Notes: a model not told the origin generated them from the sequence alone. A stretch of 64,000 bases of DNA from Pedococcus aerophilus (GCF_039532215.1 NZ_BAAARN010000001.1:1411942-1475941); one strand, 5' to 3'. Shown: positions 36,841 through 45,661, numbered from the stretch's first letter. A program made the numbers and translations.

Positions 36841-37811
36841 CACTGGCCTCCGAGTTCGACGGGGGTGGTGAGGTTCTCGATGTAGGTGTCGAACCAGCGG
36901 CCGTTGCCGAGCACGTTGGCGAACAGCCGCGTGAACGGCGCCATCGCCGCGATCGTGTCGCCCAGGTCCTTCTCGTGCTTCTGCAGCACCGCGAGGACCT
37001 TGGTCAGCTGGTCCAGGGCCGGCTTGAGCTGGGCCCGGTTGTCGCGCACCAGTCCGGTGATCTGCTGGGCCATCGCCGAGGTGTTGACGAACAGCGTGTG
37101 GATGTCCTCGCGCCGCGCCTCGAGCTCGACCAGCAGCAGGTCGGCGTTCTTGATGATCGACTCGATCGCCTTGTTCCGCTGGGCCACCGTGCCGGAGACG
37201 CTGTTGGCCGAGGCGAGGAGCTTCTTCAGCTCGGCGTCGCGTGAGGCGATCGTCCGGGACAGCCGACTGAGTCCGTCGAGGGCCGCCCTGACCTCCTCGG
37301 GACTGTCCTTGAACTCTGTGGCGAGGGTCGTCAGCGAGGTCGCCAACGCCCCCGTGTCGATGCGCTCGGTGGTCGTCGCGAGGTCGCTGAAGGCGTTGAC
37401 GATGTCGTAGGACGACACGGTGCGGTCGAGCGGGATCTCGGTGTCCTCCTTGAGCTGGCCGGGCCCGGCGGGCTCGAGCGCGAGGTACTTCTGACCGAGC
37501 AGGGTCTTCATGCGCACGGATGCGGCGGTCTGGGTGCCGAAGGCGGCGGGCTCGGTGACCTTGAAGTCGACGACGACGTGATCGCCCGCGAGGTCTACGC
37601 CCTGGACCTTTCCGACCTTCACGCCGGCGATGCGGACGTCGTCGCCCTCGACCAGTCCTCCGGCCTCGCTGAACGCTGCCCGGTAGGAGTCGCCGCCGCC
37701 GATCAGCGGGATGCTCTGGATGTTGAAGGCCAGCAGCAGCAGGACGGCGATGACGAGCAGCCCGGCCGCCCCGATCGGGACGGGGTTGCGCTCGCGGAAC
37801 GGGATGGCCAT
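36840..37811 (-). CDS. mceC: Mce family protein, MceC position
   Basis: 323 residues, the shortest Mce subunit here. It begins MAIPFRERNPVPIGAAGLLV with a membrane anchor (to about residue 28), then the MCE domain with FSEAGGLVEGDDVRIAGVKV and LGQKYLALEPAGPGQLK. Helices rich in T, A and L form the rest. ATG at 37811 and the mceB stop overlap by one base. It lacks the long proline-rich tail of its neighbours. Confidence 0.92.
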   Translation of the reverse strand: MAIPFRERNPVPIGAAGLLVIAVLLLLAFNIQSIPLIGGGDSYRAAFSEAGGLVEGDDVRIAGVKVGKVQGVDLAGDHVVVDFKVTEPAAFGTQTAASVRMKTLLGQKYLALEPAGPGQLKEDTEIPLDRTVSSYDIVNAFSDLATTTERIDTGALATSLTTLATEFKDSPEEVRAALDGLSRLSRTIASRDAELKKLLASANSVSGTVAQRNKAIESIIKNADLLLVELEARREDIHTLFVNTSAMAQQITGLVRDNRAQLKPALDQLTKVLAVLQKHEKDLGDTIAAMAPFTRLFANVLGNGRWFDTYIENLTTPVELGGQ

Positions 37812-38839
37812 CAGGAGCACCTCGCAGCCGAGAGCTGTTCGGGCTTGTCGAGCTTCACCGCGGGGCCGACGGGCAGCTTGATCGTCCCGCTGAAGTCGCA
37901 GAGGTAGAAGTTGAACCACGAGCCGTAGGTCGCCGTCCGGGTGATGGTGTTGATCTTCCCGGGCGAGGTCGTCAGGAACTTCTCGAAGGTGGCGGTGTTG
38001 GCCGGCTCGTTGAGGTTCGTCGCGAGGGACCGCAGGTTGGCGATGTCGGACTTCAGGGGCGCCCGGGTGACCTTGAGGAGGTCAGCGGTCTGCGCGGTCA
38101 GCGAGTTGATGTTGGTGAGCGAGGCGCCGATGGTCTTGCGGTCGGCGGCCAGCCCTGACACGAACCGCTGGAGCTGGTCGATGAGCTCCTTGAGTGCCGC
38201 GTCGCGCTCGTCGACGGTGCCGAGGACGGTGTTGAGGTTGCTGATCGTGCGGCCGATGACCTCGTCGCGGTCGGCCAGCGTCGAGGTGAGCGAGGCGGTC
38301 TTCGCGAGCAGCGAGTTGATGTTGCCGCCCTCCCCCTGCAGGACGCTGATGATGTTGCCCGAGAGCTCGTTGACGTCCTTCGGGGACAACGCGGCGAACA
38401 ACGGCTTGAACCCGTTGAAGAGCACCGTGAGGTCGAGGGCGGACTGGGTGCGCTTCAACCCGATGGTGGCGCCGTCCTTGAGCGGGCGGGCCCCGCCGAC
38501 CTCCTGGGTGAGGGCGATGTAGCGCTCCCCCACGAGGTTGCGGTACTTGATGGTCGCCTTGGTGCCCTCGGTGAGGACGCTGGTCTTGAGGACCTTGAAC
38601 TCGACATCGGCGTGGACGCGGTCCTTGGCGACGGCGATGGCCTTGACCTCACCGACGCGGACGCCCGCGATGCGGACCTCCTGGCCGGCGGCCAGGCCGG
38701 TGACGTCCTCGAAGACGGCGGTGTACGTCGCCTTGTCGCCGAACTGGATGTTGGCGATCGTCGCGGCGAGGGTGCCCGTGGCCAGCAGGGTGGCGACGAC
38801 GAAGACGATGAACTTCACGAGGCTCGAACGAGTGTTCAT
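37811..38839 (-). CDS. mceB: Mce family protein, MceB position
   Basis: 342 residues with an anchor (VKFIVFVVATLLATGTLAAT), MCE domain (FEDVTGLAAGQEVRIAGVRV) and helical needle. The C terminus carries the conserved NFYLCDFSG segment with a cysteine, as in other MceB proteins. ATG at 38839 has GAGGACCCCG upstream; 58 bases separate it from mceA, the only sizeable gap in the mceA-F series. Confidence 0.92.
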   Translation of the reverse strand: MNTRSSLVKFIVFVVATLLATGTLAATIANIQFGDKATYTAVFEDVTGLAAGQEVRIAGVRVGEVKAIAVAKDRVHADVEFKVLKTSVLTEGTKATIKYRNLVGERYIALTQEVGGARPLKDGATIGLKRTQSALDLTVLFNGFKPLFAALSPKDVNELSGNIISVLQGEGGNINSLLAKTASLTSTLADRDEVIGRTISNLNTVLGTVDERDAALKELIDQLQRFVSGLAADRKTIGASLTNINSLTAQTADLLKVTRAPLKSDIANLRSLATNLNEPANTATFEKFLTTSPGKINTITRTATYGSWFNFYLCDFSGTIKLPVGPAVKLDKPEQLSAARCS

Positions 38840-38897
38840 CGGGGTCCTCGCGAAGTATCGGAGTGACGGAGGAACGCAGAACTTCGTGGGGTGATGT

Positions 38898-40235
38898 TCA
38901 TCGCTGGGACACCACCGTTCCGCGGAGCATCGGCCCTGCCAGGAGGGTCGTGATGGCGGACGGCTCGGCCGAGCCGGTCCCGGACAGCAGGGCCGCGACC
39001 ACGTGCTGCTCCTCCTCGGTGCCGGCGAGACCCGAGTCGGCCCCGACGATGGTTGACCCCGATGCGCCCGAGAAGGCCGTCGGCAGTGCGCTGCCTGCGC
39101 TCGTGCCACCGGCCCTGGTGCCGTCGTCGAAGTGGATTCCCTTGCGGGGCTTGGCCTGGTTGCCGAAGGTGCCCGGCAGGCCGAAGCAGTTCGGGCCGCG
39201 GGTCTCGCCCCAGCGGGGCTCCTCACCGGGCTGGTAGCCGGGGCGCTGGGGGGCGACCTCGACGGTGATGTGGAAGGTGTCGTCACGGAACGCCTCGTCG
39301 ATGCGCGGCACCCAGTTGGTCAGGGCGGTGGCCATGCAGGGGTACTCGGGCGAGTACTTCGCGAACAGCTCCACCGTCGGCCGCTGCACCTGACCCACCC
39401 GGATGATCCGCTCCCCGTTCGCCTCCAGGAACCCCGACGCCTCGTTCGCGAACCCCGCCGTCCCCGCCAGGAACCCCGCCAACACCTCCTTCTTCTGCAC
39501 GATCGTCGTGTTCGTCGTCGCCAACGTCGACGCCGCCCGCACCAGATCCGGCGCCGCCACCGCATACGTGCTCGCCAGGTCAGCCAACCCCGAGATGTCC
39601 GCCTGGATCACCGGCACCTTCGGGTTCAGCTCCTTGAAGTAGGAGTCCACCAGCACCAGGTTCTGACCCAACCGCGTCCCACGACCCTCCAACGCCGACG
39701 CCAACGCGTTCAACGTCGCCGACAGCTTCTCCGGCCGCACCGCCCGCAACAACGGCAACAGGTCCGCGAACACCTTCTCCAGCTCGATCGCCACGCTCGA
39801 CCGGTCCTGGGTGATGACGTCGCCCTCGGCGATGGTGCCCCCCGGTCCACCCGCGTCCGGTGACACGAGGTCGACGTACCGCTCACCGAAGAGGGTCTTC
39901 GGCAGGAGCCGGGCCGTGACGTTCGCCGGGATGAGCGTGGCCATCTCCGGCTTGAGCGCCAGCTCGAGGCTGGCCCCCTTGCCCGTCGTGCGGATCGAGC
40001 GCACCTCGCCGACGATGAGGCCGCGCAGCTTCACGTCCGAGGCCGCCTGCAGCTGCGAGCCGATGCGGTCGGTGAGGAGGGTGACGGTCACGACGGGCGT
40101 GAACCGCTTCTGGAAGGAGGCGATGCTCAGGCCCACGAGGAGGGCGACGACGGCGATGAACGCCACGCCATACGCCTTGTTGCCCAGGCGGGACAGGGCG
40201 CCCTTGGCGGGGCCCACGGTGGTGGTGTCGGACAT
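38898..40235 (-). CDS. mceA: Mce family protein, MceA position
   Basis: 445 residues: anchor at about 25-45, MCE domain (RIGSQLQAASDVKLRGLIVG and FGERYVDLVSPDAGG), helical region, and a C-terminal part with conserved cysteines (EYPCM, GPNCFGLP) typical of MceA. The coding stretch from about 39370 to 39806 is different from the rest of the operon. There the codons end mostly in G (GCG, ACG, GTG, CGG) and many leucines are TTG, whereas flanking DNA prefers C-ending codons. The protein itself remains continuous, so recombination within the gene is suspected. It follows the permease gene by three bases. Confidence 0.92.
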   Translation of the reverse strand: MSDTTTVGPAKGALSRLGNKAYGVAFIAVVALLVGLSIASFQKRFTPVVTVTLLTDRIGSQLQAASDVKLRGLIVGEVRSIRTTGKGASLELALKPEMATLIPANVTARLLPKTLFGERYVDLVSPDAGGPGGTIAEGDVITQDRSSVAIELEKVFADLLPLLRAVRPEKLSATLNALASALEGRGTRLGQNLVLVDSYFKELNPKVPVIQADISGLADLASTYAVAAPDLVRAASTLATTNTTIVQKKEVLAGFLAGTAGFANEASGFLEANGERIIRVGQVQRPTVELFAKYSPEYPCMATALTNWVPRIDEAFRDDTFHITVEVAPQRPGYQPGEEPRWGETRGPNCFGLPGTFGNQAKPRKGIHFDDGTRAGGTSAGSALPTAFSGASGSTIVGADSGLAGTEEEQHVVAALLSGTGSAEPSAITTLLAGPMLRGTVVSQR

Positions 40236-40238
40236 GCG

Positions 40239-41066
40239 CTAACCCGCGATCCGGACGGTCGTCGTGGCGCCCCACACCGCGAGCGAGAAGAAGAAGTCCA
40301 CGATGTTGATGGCCACGATCGAGGTGCGGACGGCCTTGCCCACGGCCACGCCGACGCCGGCCGGACCGCCGGAGGCGTTGTAGCCGTAGTAGCAGTGGAT
40401 CAGGATGATGACGACCGCGAAGACCATCACCTTGAGGAAGGAGAACAGCACGTCGATCGGCGGCAGGAAGAGGTGGAAGTAGTGGTCGTAGGTGCCCTTG
40501 GACTGCCCGAAGTACTCGGTGACGATGAACCGGGTCGCGCCGTACGACGACAGCAGGCCGAGCACGTAGAGGGGCACGACCGCGACGAAGCCGGCGATCA
40601 TGCGGGTGGTGACGAGGAACGGCAGGGACGGGACGCCCATCACCTCGAGGGCGTCGACCTCCTCGGAGATGCGCATGGCGCCGAGCTGCGCGGTGAACCC
40701 GCAGCCGACGGTGGCCGCGAGCGCCAGGCCTGCGACGAGCGGGGCGATCTCACGGGTGTTGAGGTAGGCGGAGACGAACCCGGTGAAGGCGCCGGTGCCG
40801 AGCTGGTTGAGCGAGGAGTAGCCCTGCAGGCCGACCTGGCTGCCGGTGAAGAACGCGAGGAACGCGATGACGCCGACCGTGCCGCCGATGACCGACAGGG
40901 CGCCCGAGCCGAGCGAGACCTCGGCGAGGAGGCGCAGGACCTCCTTCTTGTACCGCCGGATCGTGCGCGGGCTCCACGCCAGCGAGCGGACGTAGAACCG
41001 CATCTGCTCACCGAGGCTGTCGAGCGCCTGGCCGGGTCGGCCGGCGAGCTCCTGCACCTTGCTCAT
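40239..41066 (-). CDS. yrbEB: YrbE/MlaE-type permease (B)
   Basis: Second membrane permease of the Mce ABC importer; with its partner it forms the dimer driven by the ATPase encoded upstream. The 275-residue protein has five or six hydrophobic segments and the MlaE coupling region ITSEEVDALEVMG-like stretch RISEEVDALEVMGVPSLPFL. The ATG at 41066 has AGGGAG upstream. mceA follows after three bases. Confidence 0.92.
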   Translation of the reverse strand: MSKVQELAGRPGQALDSLGEQMRFYVRSLAWSPRTIRRYKKEVLRLLAEVSLGSGALSVIGGTVGVIAFLAFFTGSQVGLQGYSSLNQLGTGAFTGFVSAYLNTREIAPLVAGLALAATVGCGFTAQLGAMRISEEVDALEVMGVPSLPFLVTTRMIAGFVAVVPLYVLGLLSSYGATRFIVTEYFGQSKGTYDHYFHLFLPPIDVLFSFLKVMVFAVVIILIHCYYGYNASGGPAGVGVAVGKAVRTSIVAINIVDFFFSLAVWGATTTVRIAG

Positions 41067-41159
41067 GCGACGACTCCCTGAGGACACGAGTGAGGCACGA
41101 GCGAGGCCCGCAGGGGCGAGGAGCATGTGCCGAAGTGATGTCTCATCTCTGCACCTCCT

Positions 41160-41930
41160 TCAGATCTTCTGGGGGACGACTTGGAAGTAGATGGCGCTCG
41201 CGACGAAGTTGACGACGAACAAGAACATGAAGGTGATGACGACGCTCTGGTTCACCGCGTCGCCCACCCCCTTCGGTCCCCCTCCGGCGGTGAGGCCCTT
41301 GTACGACGCGACGACCGCGGCGATGAACCCGAAGATCACGGCCTTGATCTCGCTGGTCCACAGGTCGGCGAGCTGGGCCAGGGCGGTGAACGACGCGATG
41401 TACGCGCCCGGTGTGCCGCCCTGGATGATGACGTTGAAGAAGTAGCCACCCGCGACCCCGACGACCGACACGAGGCCGTTGAGCAGCAGGGCGACGAGCA
41501 TGGCGGCGAGGACGCGCGGCACGACGAGGCGCTGGATGGGGCTGATGCCCAGCACCTCCATGGCGTCGATCTCCTCGCGGATCTTGCGTGACCCGAGGTC
41601 GGCGCAGATGGCCGAGCCACCCGCACCCGCGATGAGCAGGGCGGTGACGATCGGTGAGGCCTCACGGATGACGGCCAGCACCGAGGCTGCGCCGGTGAAC
41701 GACTGGGCGCCGAGCTGCCTGGTCAGGGTGCCGAGCTGGAGGGCGATGACCGCCCCGAACGGGATCGAGACCAGGGCCGTCGGGACGATCGTCACCGAGG
41801 CGATGAACCAGCACTGCTGGATGAACTCCTTGGTCTGGAACGGCCGCTTGGGCAGCGCCCGCACGACGTCGAGCACCAGGGCGAAGAGCGAACCGCTCTG
41901 CCGCAGTGCCCCGGTCACGGGGTTGGCCAT
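41160..41930 (-). CDS. yrbEA: YrbE/MlaE-type permease (A)
   Basis: First membrane permease of the Mce importer, 256 residues with about five hydrophobic segments. Conserved signatures are GAGGSAICADLGSRKIREEI and DAMEVLGISPIQRLVVPRV, the ATPase-contact helix. The ATG at 41930 overlaps the ATPase stop by one base (TGATG), which couples the transporter subunits. A 93-base gap without clear signals separates it from the second permease. Confidence 0.92.
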   Translation of the reverse strand: MANPVTGALRQSGSLFALVLDVVRALPKRPFQTKEFIQQCWFIASVTIVPTALVSIPFGAVIALQLGTLTRQLGAQSFTGAASVLAVIREASPIVTALLIAGAGGSAICADLGSRKIREEIDAMEVLGISPIQRLVVPRVLAAMLVALLLNGLVSVVGVAGGYFFNVIIQGGTPGAYIASFTALAQLADLWTSEIKAVIFGFIAAVVASYKGLTAGGGPKGVGDAVNQSVVITFMFLFVVNFVASAIYFQVVPQKI

Positions 41931-42991
41931 CAGACGGACTCCTGCGCCACGGCCGGGGACTCGCCCTGCGCCGCGGGGACATCGGCCGTCCCCACAGCCG
42001 GGGTGTCGGTCGTGGCGGGGGCGGACGTGCTGCCGGACCGCACGCCGGGGACCCCGGCGTTGCCGGACTCGAACGACCCGGGGGGCGGCGTGATGCCGTT
42101 GTCGTGGCACCACTGGCCCGCCGGTCGCTCGGCGTGCCGGGTCGTCCCGTTGCTCGTGCGCAGCTGCAACGGGATGGGCGGCAGGGGCGGCAGCTCCTGC
42201 CCCTCCTCGGAGGCCAGCTCGTCGGCGTCCTTCTCCTCGGACATGCCGATCGGGCCGATGGTCTGCGCGTTGAGGAACTGGCGCACCACCGGCTCCTCGG
42301 AGCTCAGCAGCATCTCGCGCGGACCGAACATCGCGAGGTGCTTGTGGTAGAGCAGGCCGATGTTGTCGGGCACCGTGCGGGCGGTGTTGATGTCGTGGGT
42401 GACGATGAGGAACGTCGCGTCGATCTGGGCGTTCAGGTCGATGAAGAGCTGGTTGATGTACGACGTGCGCACCGGATCCAGGCCCGAGTCGGGCTCGTCG
42501 ATGAGCAGGATCTCTGGGTCGAGGACCAGGGCCCGGGCGAGCCCTGCGCGCTTGCGCATCCCGCCGGAGATCTCGCCGGGGAGCTTGGTCTCCGCGCCCG
42601 TGAGGCCGACGAGCTCCATCTTCTCCATGACGATGGTGCGGACCTCGGACTCGCTCTTGCGGGTGTGCTCGCGCAGGGGGAAGGCGACGTTGTCGTAGAG
42701 GTTCATCGAGCCGAACAGCGCGCCGTCCTGGAACAGCACGCCGAAGAGCTTCCGGATCTCGTACAGGTCGTGCTCTCGCAGCCGCGTCAGGTCGCGGCCC
42801 TCGATCATGATCGACCCGGCATCCGGCTTGAGCAGGCCGACCAGGGTCTTGAGGAACACCGACTTGCCCGTACCGGACGGCCCCAGCATCACCGAGATCT
42901 CGCCGGCCGGAAGGGTCAGCGTGACGTCGTTCCAGATCACCTGGGACCCGAAACGCTTGGTCAGGCCCTCGACCTTGATCTCAACGCCCAC
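41930..42991 (-). CDS. mkl: Mce transporter ATPase (Mkl/MceG type)
   Basis: Energises Mce-linked lipid uptake. The 353-residue protein has Walker A GPSGTGKS (about 37-44), Q-loop FQDGALF, signature SGGMRKR, Walker B ILLIDEPDSGLD and H-loop VTHD. The core ends near residue 255; a Pro/Ser/Thr/Ala-rich tail of about 100 residues follows, comparable in place to the C-terminal extension of mycobacterial MceG. GTG at 42991 has GAGGTGAGCA upstream. It heads the locus, unlike in Mycobacterium, where the mceG/mkl gene lies near rplL apart from the mce operons. Confidence 0.93.
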   Translation of the reverse strand: MGVEIKVEGLTKRFGSQVIWNDVTLTLPAGEISVMLGPSGTGKSVFLKTLVGLLKPDAGSIMIEGRDLTRLREHDLYEIRKLFGVLFQDGALFGSMNLYDNVAFPLREHTRKSESEVRTIVMEKMELVGLTGAETKLPGEISGGMRKRAGLARALVLDPEILLIDEPDSGLDPVRTSYINQLFIDLNAQIDATFLIVTHDINTARTVPDNIGLLYHKHLAMFGPREMLLSSEEPVVRQFLNAQTIGPIGMSEEKDADELASEEGQELPPLPPIPLQLRTSNGTTRHAERPAGQWCHDNGITPPPGSFESGNAGVPGVRSGSTSAPATTDTPAVGTADVPAAQGESPAVAQESV

Positions 42992-43232
42992 TGCTCACCT
43001 CGTCGTGGTTGGGGTACTACGAGTCAGCCAACCCACGGCCGACCCCGGTTCGCATGGCTCAACGAGGGGACCTGCCCGAAGTTACGGCCCGGCATGCCGC
43101 GGGGCTAGGAGCGCGTGGCGCGGCTCACGAGGCGTCGGGGATGCCGGCTGCGCGCCATACCTCGCGGTTGGCATCCCCGGGCTGGGGCGACCGGACGGCT
43201 GCGCCGGCAACGCGGCGCACCCAGGGACGCCG
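42992..43232. other. upstream region of mce locus
   Basis: Non-coding stretch between the rplL terminators and the mkl start. The mce promoter must lie here or further up, but TAGTAC near 43010 has no convincing -35, so none is assigned. GCGCGCCATACC near 43150 is another CATACC occurrence. No gene is supported. Confidence 0.5.
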
Positions 43233-43266
43233 AAAGGCGGGCCCGACCGGAGTCGGACCCGCCTTT
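43233..43266 (-). terminator. rplL terminator, second hairpin
   Basis: AAAGGCGGGCCCGAC pairs with GTCGGACCCGCCTTT around CGGA, with a single non-Watson-Crick position. Its 3' arm on the transcript ends in TTT. It lies 43 bases after the rplL stop, behind a smaller hairpin. Confidence 0.8.
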
Positions 43267-43280
43267 GCGGAGATGCAGTG

Positions 43281-43302
43281 CTTCCCCGCCGGAGCGGGGA
43301 AG
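43281..43302 (-). terminator. rplL terminator, first hairpin
   Basis: CTTCCCCGC (43281-43289) pairs with GCGGGGAAG (43294-43302) around CGGA. It starts seven bases after the rplL stop and forms a tandem with the hairpin at 43233-43266, probably for efficient termination. Confidence 0.65.
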
Positions 43303-43309
43303 CGTCAGA

Positions 43310-43696
43310 TCACTTGACGGAGACGGTGGCCCCGGCGCCCTCGAGGGCCTCCTTGGCCTTGTCCGCGGCAGCCTTGTCGACCTTCTCGAGGACGGGCTTG
43401 GGGGCGCCGTCGACGAGGTCCTTGGCCTCCTTCAGGCCGAGGGAGGTCAGCGCGCGGACCTCCTTGATGACCTGGATCTTCTTGTCGCCAGCAGCCTCGA
43501 GGATGACGTCGAACTCGTCCTGCTCCTCGGCAGCAGCAGCGTCGCCGCCGGCCGGGGCGCCGGCCGCAGCAACGGCCACGGGGGCAGCAGCGGTGACGTT
43601 GAAGGTGTCCTCGAACTGCTTCACGAACTCGGAGAGCTCGATGAGGGTCATTTCCTTGAAGGCCTCAAGGAGCTCGTCGGTGGAGAGCTTCGCCAT
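43310..43696 (-). CDS. rplL: 50S ribosomal protein L7/L12
   Basis: The flexible stalk protein that recruits translation factors. The 128-residue product has the N-terminal dimerisation helices ([20 protein letters not shown]), an Ala/Gly-rich hinge and the C-terminal factor-binding domain ([30 protein letters not shown]). It follows rplJ by 87 bases. Two tandem hairpins end the transcript. Confidence 0.97.
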   Translation of the reverse strand: MAKLSTDELLEAFKEMTLIELSEFVKQFEDTFNVTAAAPVAVAAAGAPAGGDAAAAEEQDEFDVILEAAGDKKIQVIKEVRALTSLGLKEAKDLVDGAPKPVLEKVDKAAADKAKEALEGAGATVSVK

Positions 43697-43783
43697 GATG
43701 GGCGTCCTTTCGTGTGTTTCGGTATGCCGTGAGTGGCGGTTTGGTGTGTGAGCTGGACTGGTCGGGGTCACCCCCGAGCCGGG

Positions 43784-44413
43784 TCAGCTCGCGTCGCCAC
43801 CCTCGGCGACGTCGGTGGCCTCGGCCGCAGGGGCCTCGGCGGGGGTCTCCGCGGCGTCGGACTCGGCAGCGGGAGCAGCGGCGTCAGCCACCGGACCCTC
43901 TGCCTCGACCTTGGCACGCAGCGCGTCGACGACCCGAGCGGTCTGCGACAGCGGTGCAGCGAAGAGGTAGACAGCCTGGCTGAGCGACGCCTGAAGGGCA
44001 CCGGCCAGCTTGGCCAGGAGAACCTCGCGGGACTCGAGGTCCGCAAGCTTCGTGATCTCCTCGGGGGTGAGGGCCTTGCCGTCGAGGACGCCGCCCTTGA
44101 TCACGAGGAGGGGGTTCGCCTTGGCGAAGTCACGCAGGCCCTTGGCAGCCTCGACCGGGTCACCGTCAACGAAGGCGATGGCGGACGGGCCGACGAGCTG
44201 TCCGTCGAATGCCGTGACTCCGGCATCCTTGGCAGCAAGTTCGGTCAGCGTGTTCTTCACGACGGCGAAGGTGGCGTTTCCGCGCAGCGAGTTGCGCAGG
44301 TCGGTGATCTGCTTCACCGAAAGCCCGCGGTACTCGGTCAGCACGGCCGCGCCGGAGGTGCGGAACTTGTCCGACAGCTCGGCGATGGCGGCAGCCTTGT
44401 CAGCCTTGGCCAT
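43784..44413 (-). CDS. rplJ: 50S ribosomal protein L10
   Basis: L10 anchors L7/L12 dimers to the ribosome and, as the L10-L12 complex, usually represses its own mRNA. The 209-residue protein begins [20 protein letters not shown], with [20 protein letters not shown] and the L12-binding C-terminal helix ([20 protein letters not shown]). An acidic Ala/Glu tail of about 40 residues follows. ATG at 44413 has AGGGAGG upstream; a leader of about 215 bases precedes it. Confidence 0.97.
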   Translation of the reverse strand: MAKADKAAAIAELSDKFRTSGAAVLTEYRGLSVKQITDLRNSLRGNATFAVVKNTLTELAAKDAGVTAFDGQLVGPSAIAFVDGDPVEAAKGLRDFAKANPLLVIKGGVLDGKALTPEEITKLADLESREVLLAKLAGALQASLSQAVYLFAAPLSQTARVVDALRAKVEAEGPVADAAAPAAESDAAETPAEAPAAEATDVAEGGDAS

Positions 44414-44629
44414 GGGGCCTCCCTTCCGTGTGTTCGACCGATCGGAGGTGAGGGCCCGGCATGAGAAGAGCCCCGTGCACAGGCACGGGGCTCGCACGCT
44501 GTCAGGCTCGAGGAGCCGGACTGCGGGTGAATCGTGGCCTGCGCTGGATGCCCACCTCGGTGGGACCTTCGGTCACGTGCTGCCTCTTGCGGTGGCACGC
44601 GACAACCAAGCGGTCTGTGGTCAGGGACC
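44414..44629 (-). promoter_or_regulatory. rplJL leader (L10-leader type)
   Basis: The 5' leader between the promoter and the rplJ start. It contains a helix-forming segment (CCCACC/GGTGGG near 44550-44566) and, near its 3' end, a strong hairpin at 44468-44493. Length and layout fit the L10 autoregulatory leader known from many bacteria. Identity is inferred from position; the kink-turn was not verified. Confidence 0.5.
44468..44493 (-). terminator. attenuator-like hairpin in rplJ leader
   Basis: GAGCCCCGTGC (44468-44478) pairs perfectly with 44483-44493 around a 4-base loop. On the transcript the stem is followed by TTCTC and then the rplJ ribosome-binding region, so it could act as an attenuator in front of rplJL. 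Confidence 0.6.
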
Positions 44630-44659
44630 AGAGTAGGCGCAGCCCACCCCGCAGACCAA
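44630..44659 (-). promoter_or_regulatory. candidate rplJL promoter
   Basis: Minus-strand TTGGTC (44654-44659) and TACTCT (44630-44635) lie 18 bases apart, just downstream of the terminator of the lipoprotein gene. This placement and the TANNNT -10 make it a reasonable rplJL promoter with a leader of about 210 bases. Confidence 0.5.
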
Positions 44660-44660
44660 A

Positions 44661-44694
44661 TCGCGCCACCGCCCCGGGAGGGACGGTGGCGCGA
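44661..44694 (-). terminator. lipoprotein gene terminator
   Basis: TCGCGCCACCG (44661-44671) pairs with CGGTGGCGCGA (44684-44694), and an inner CCC/GGG helix continues after one mismatch. It lies 56 bases after the stop at 44751. Confidence 0.7.
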
Positions 44695-44750
44695 CGTGGT
44701 GCCGTGGCAAGGCCCGGGCCGTCAGCGGACGACGGCCCGGGCGCGCCGGC

Positions 44751-45524
44751 TCAGCTGGTCGGGAGCTCGAAGGTGCCCACCTGGTCCGCGGGCGGAACGG
44801 TGATGGTGACCGGCTTGCCCCAGTCAGCGAAGACGATGCTGATGGTCTGGCCCTGGGCGTCGACGGTCATCTTGGTCGGGCGGTCCTGAGCGTCCAGCGT
44901 GTAGCGGGCCTTGACCGGCGCCACCGACGGCGAGGCGGTCGCGGTGCTGCCACCCATGAGGGCCGACGGGTCGATGGTGACGTCGTAGACCGACTCGTCG
45001 GCCGAGCTGCGCACCACGGTGGCCTTGCTGCCCTTCAGGGCGGTGGCCAGCTGGCGCGGGTCGCCCATGTCACCGGTGAGGCCCGCGAACATCTTGCTCA
45101 TCGGGTCGGTGCCCTTGGGGTCGATCTTCACCCACGGCTTCTTCGAGCCGGGCAGGCCCTTCATGTAGATGATGCCGTCGGAGGAGACGATCTGCAGGGT
45201 CTGGCCCTGGATCCCCATCTCCATCGACTGCTCCATCTTCCCGTCCTTCATGGTGAACGAGCCCTTCGCGCTCCCCTGCGCCCCGAGGTCCATCGTCACC
45301 GTGCCGGAACCGGCCTTGATCATCGCGTCGGTCATCCGGGTGGCCAGGGCCGCGCCGTCGACGGAGTCGCCCGCCTTCACGGCACCGGCAGCGCTCGAGC
45401 TGCTGCTGGAGCTGCTCGTCGAGGAGCTCTTGGAGGCGGCGGGCTCGGCGGTGTCGGAGCTGCCGCAGGCGCTCAGGCCGAGCGCCGCGGCGAGCGCGAC
45501 GGCAGCGATCGAGGTGGTCTTCAT
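44751..45524 (-). CDS. putative lipoprotein, LolA/LprG-like fold
   Basis: Function not known. The 257-residue protein has a lipoprotein signal with lipobox LSAC (Cys20), a Ser-rich linker, and a globular domain with the alternating pattern of LppX/LprG- or LolA-like lipid-carrier folds (GSGTVTMDLGAQGSAKGSFT, SDGIIYMKGLPGSKKPWVKI, YTLDAQDRPTKMTVDAQG). Such proteins carry lipids or glycolipids at the outer face of the membrane; here the fold is inferred from pattern only. The gene sits between rplA and rplJ with its own terminator, so it is probably a separate unit. Confidence 0.75.
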   Translation of the reverse strand: MKTTSIAAVALAAALGLSACGSSDTAEPAASKSSSTSSSSSSSSAAGAVKAGDSVDGAALATRMTDAMIKAGSGTVTMDLGAQGSAKGSFTMKDGKMEQSMEMGIQGQTLQIVSSDGIIYMKGLPGSKKPWVKIDPKGTDPMSKMFAGLTGDMGDPRQLATALKGSKATVVRSSADESVYDVTIDPSALMGGSTATASPSVAPVKARYTLDAQDRPTKMTVDAQGQTISIVFADWGKPVTITVPPADQVGTFELPTS

Positions 45525-45608
45525 GCAGGTCCCCCAGAAAGATGTGGTGCGGTGCGAGTTCGCGTTGACCACACCACCATAACCGCCCTCGTATGGCGCC
45601 TCCACGCG

Positions 45609-45646
45609 GCAGAGCCCGCCTCCCCCAGGGGGGTGGCGGGCTCTGC
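45609..45646 (-). terminator. rplKA terminator hairpin
   Basis: GCAGAGCCCGCC (45609-45620) pairs perfectly with GGCGGGCTCTGC (45635-45646); the loop contains a further CCCCC/GGGGG helix. It starts 15 bases after the rplA stop. Confidence 0.85.
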
Positions 45647-45661
45647 GCGGTGCGGTGGGAC

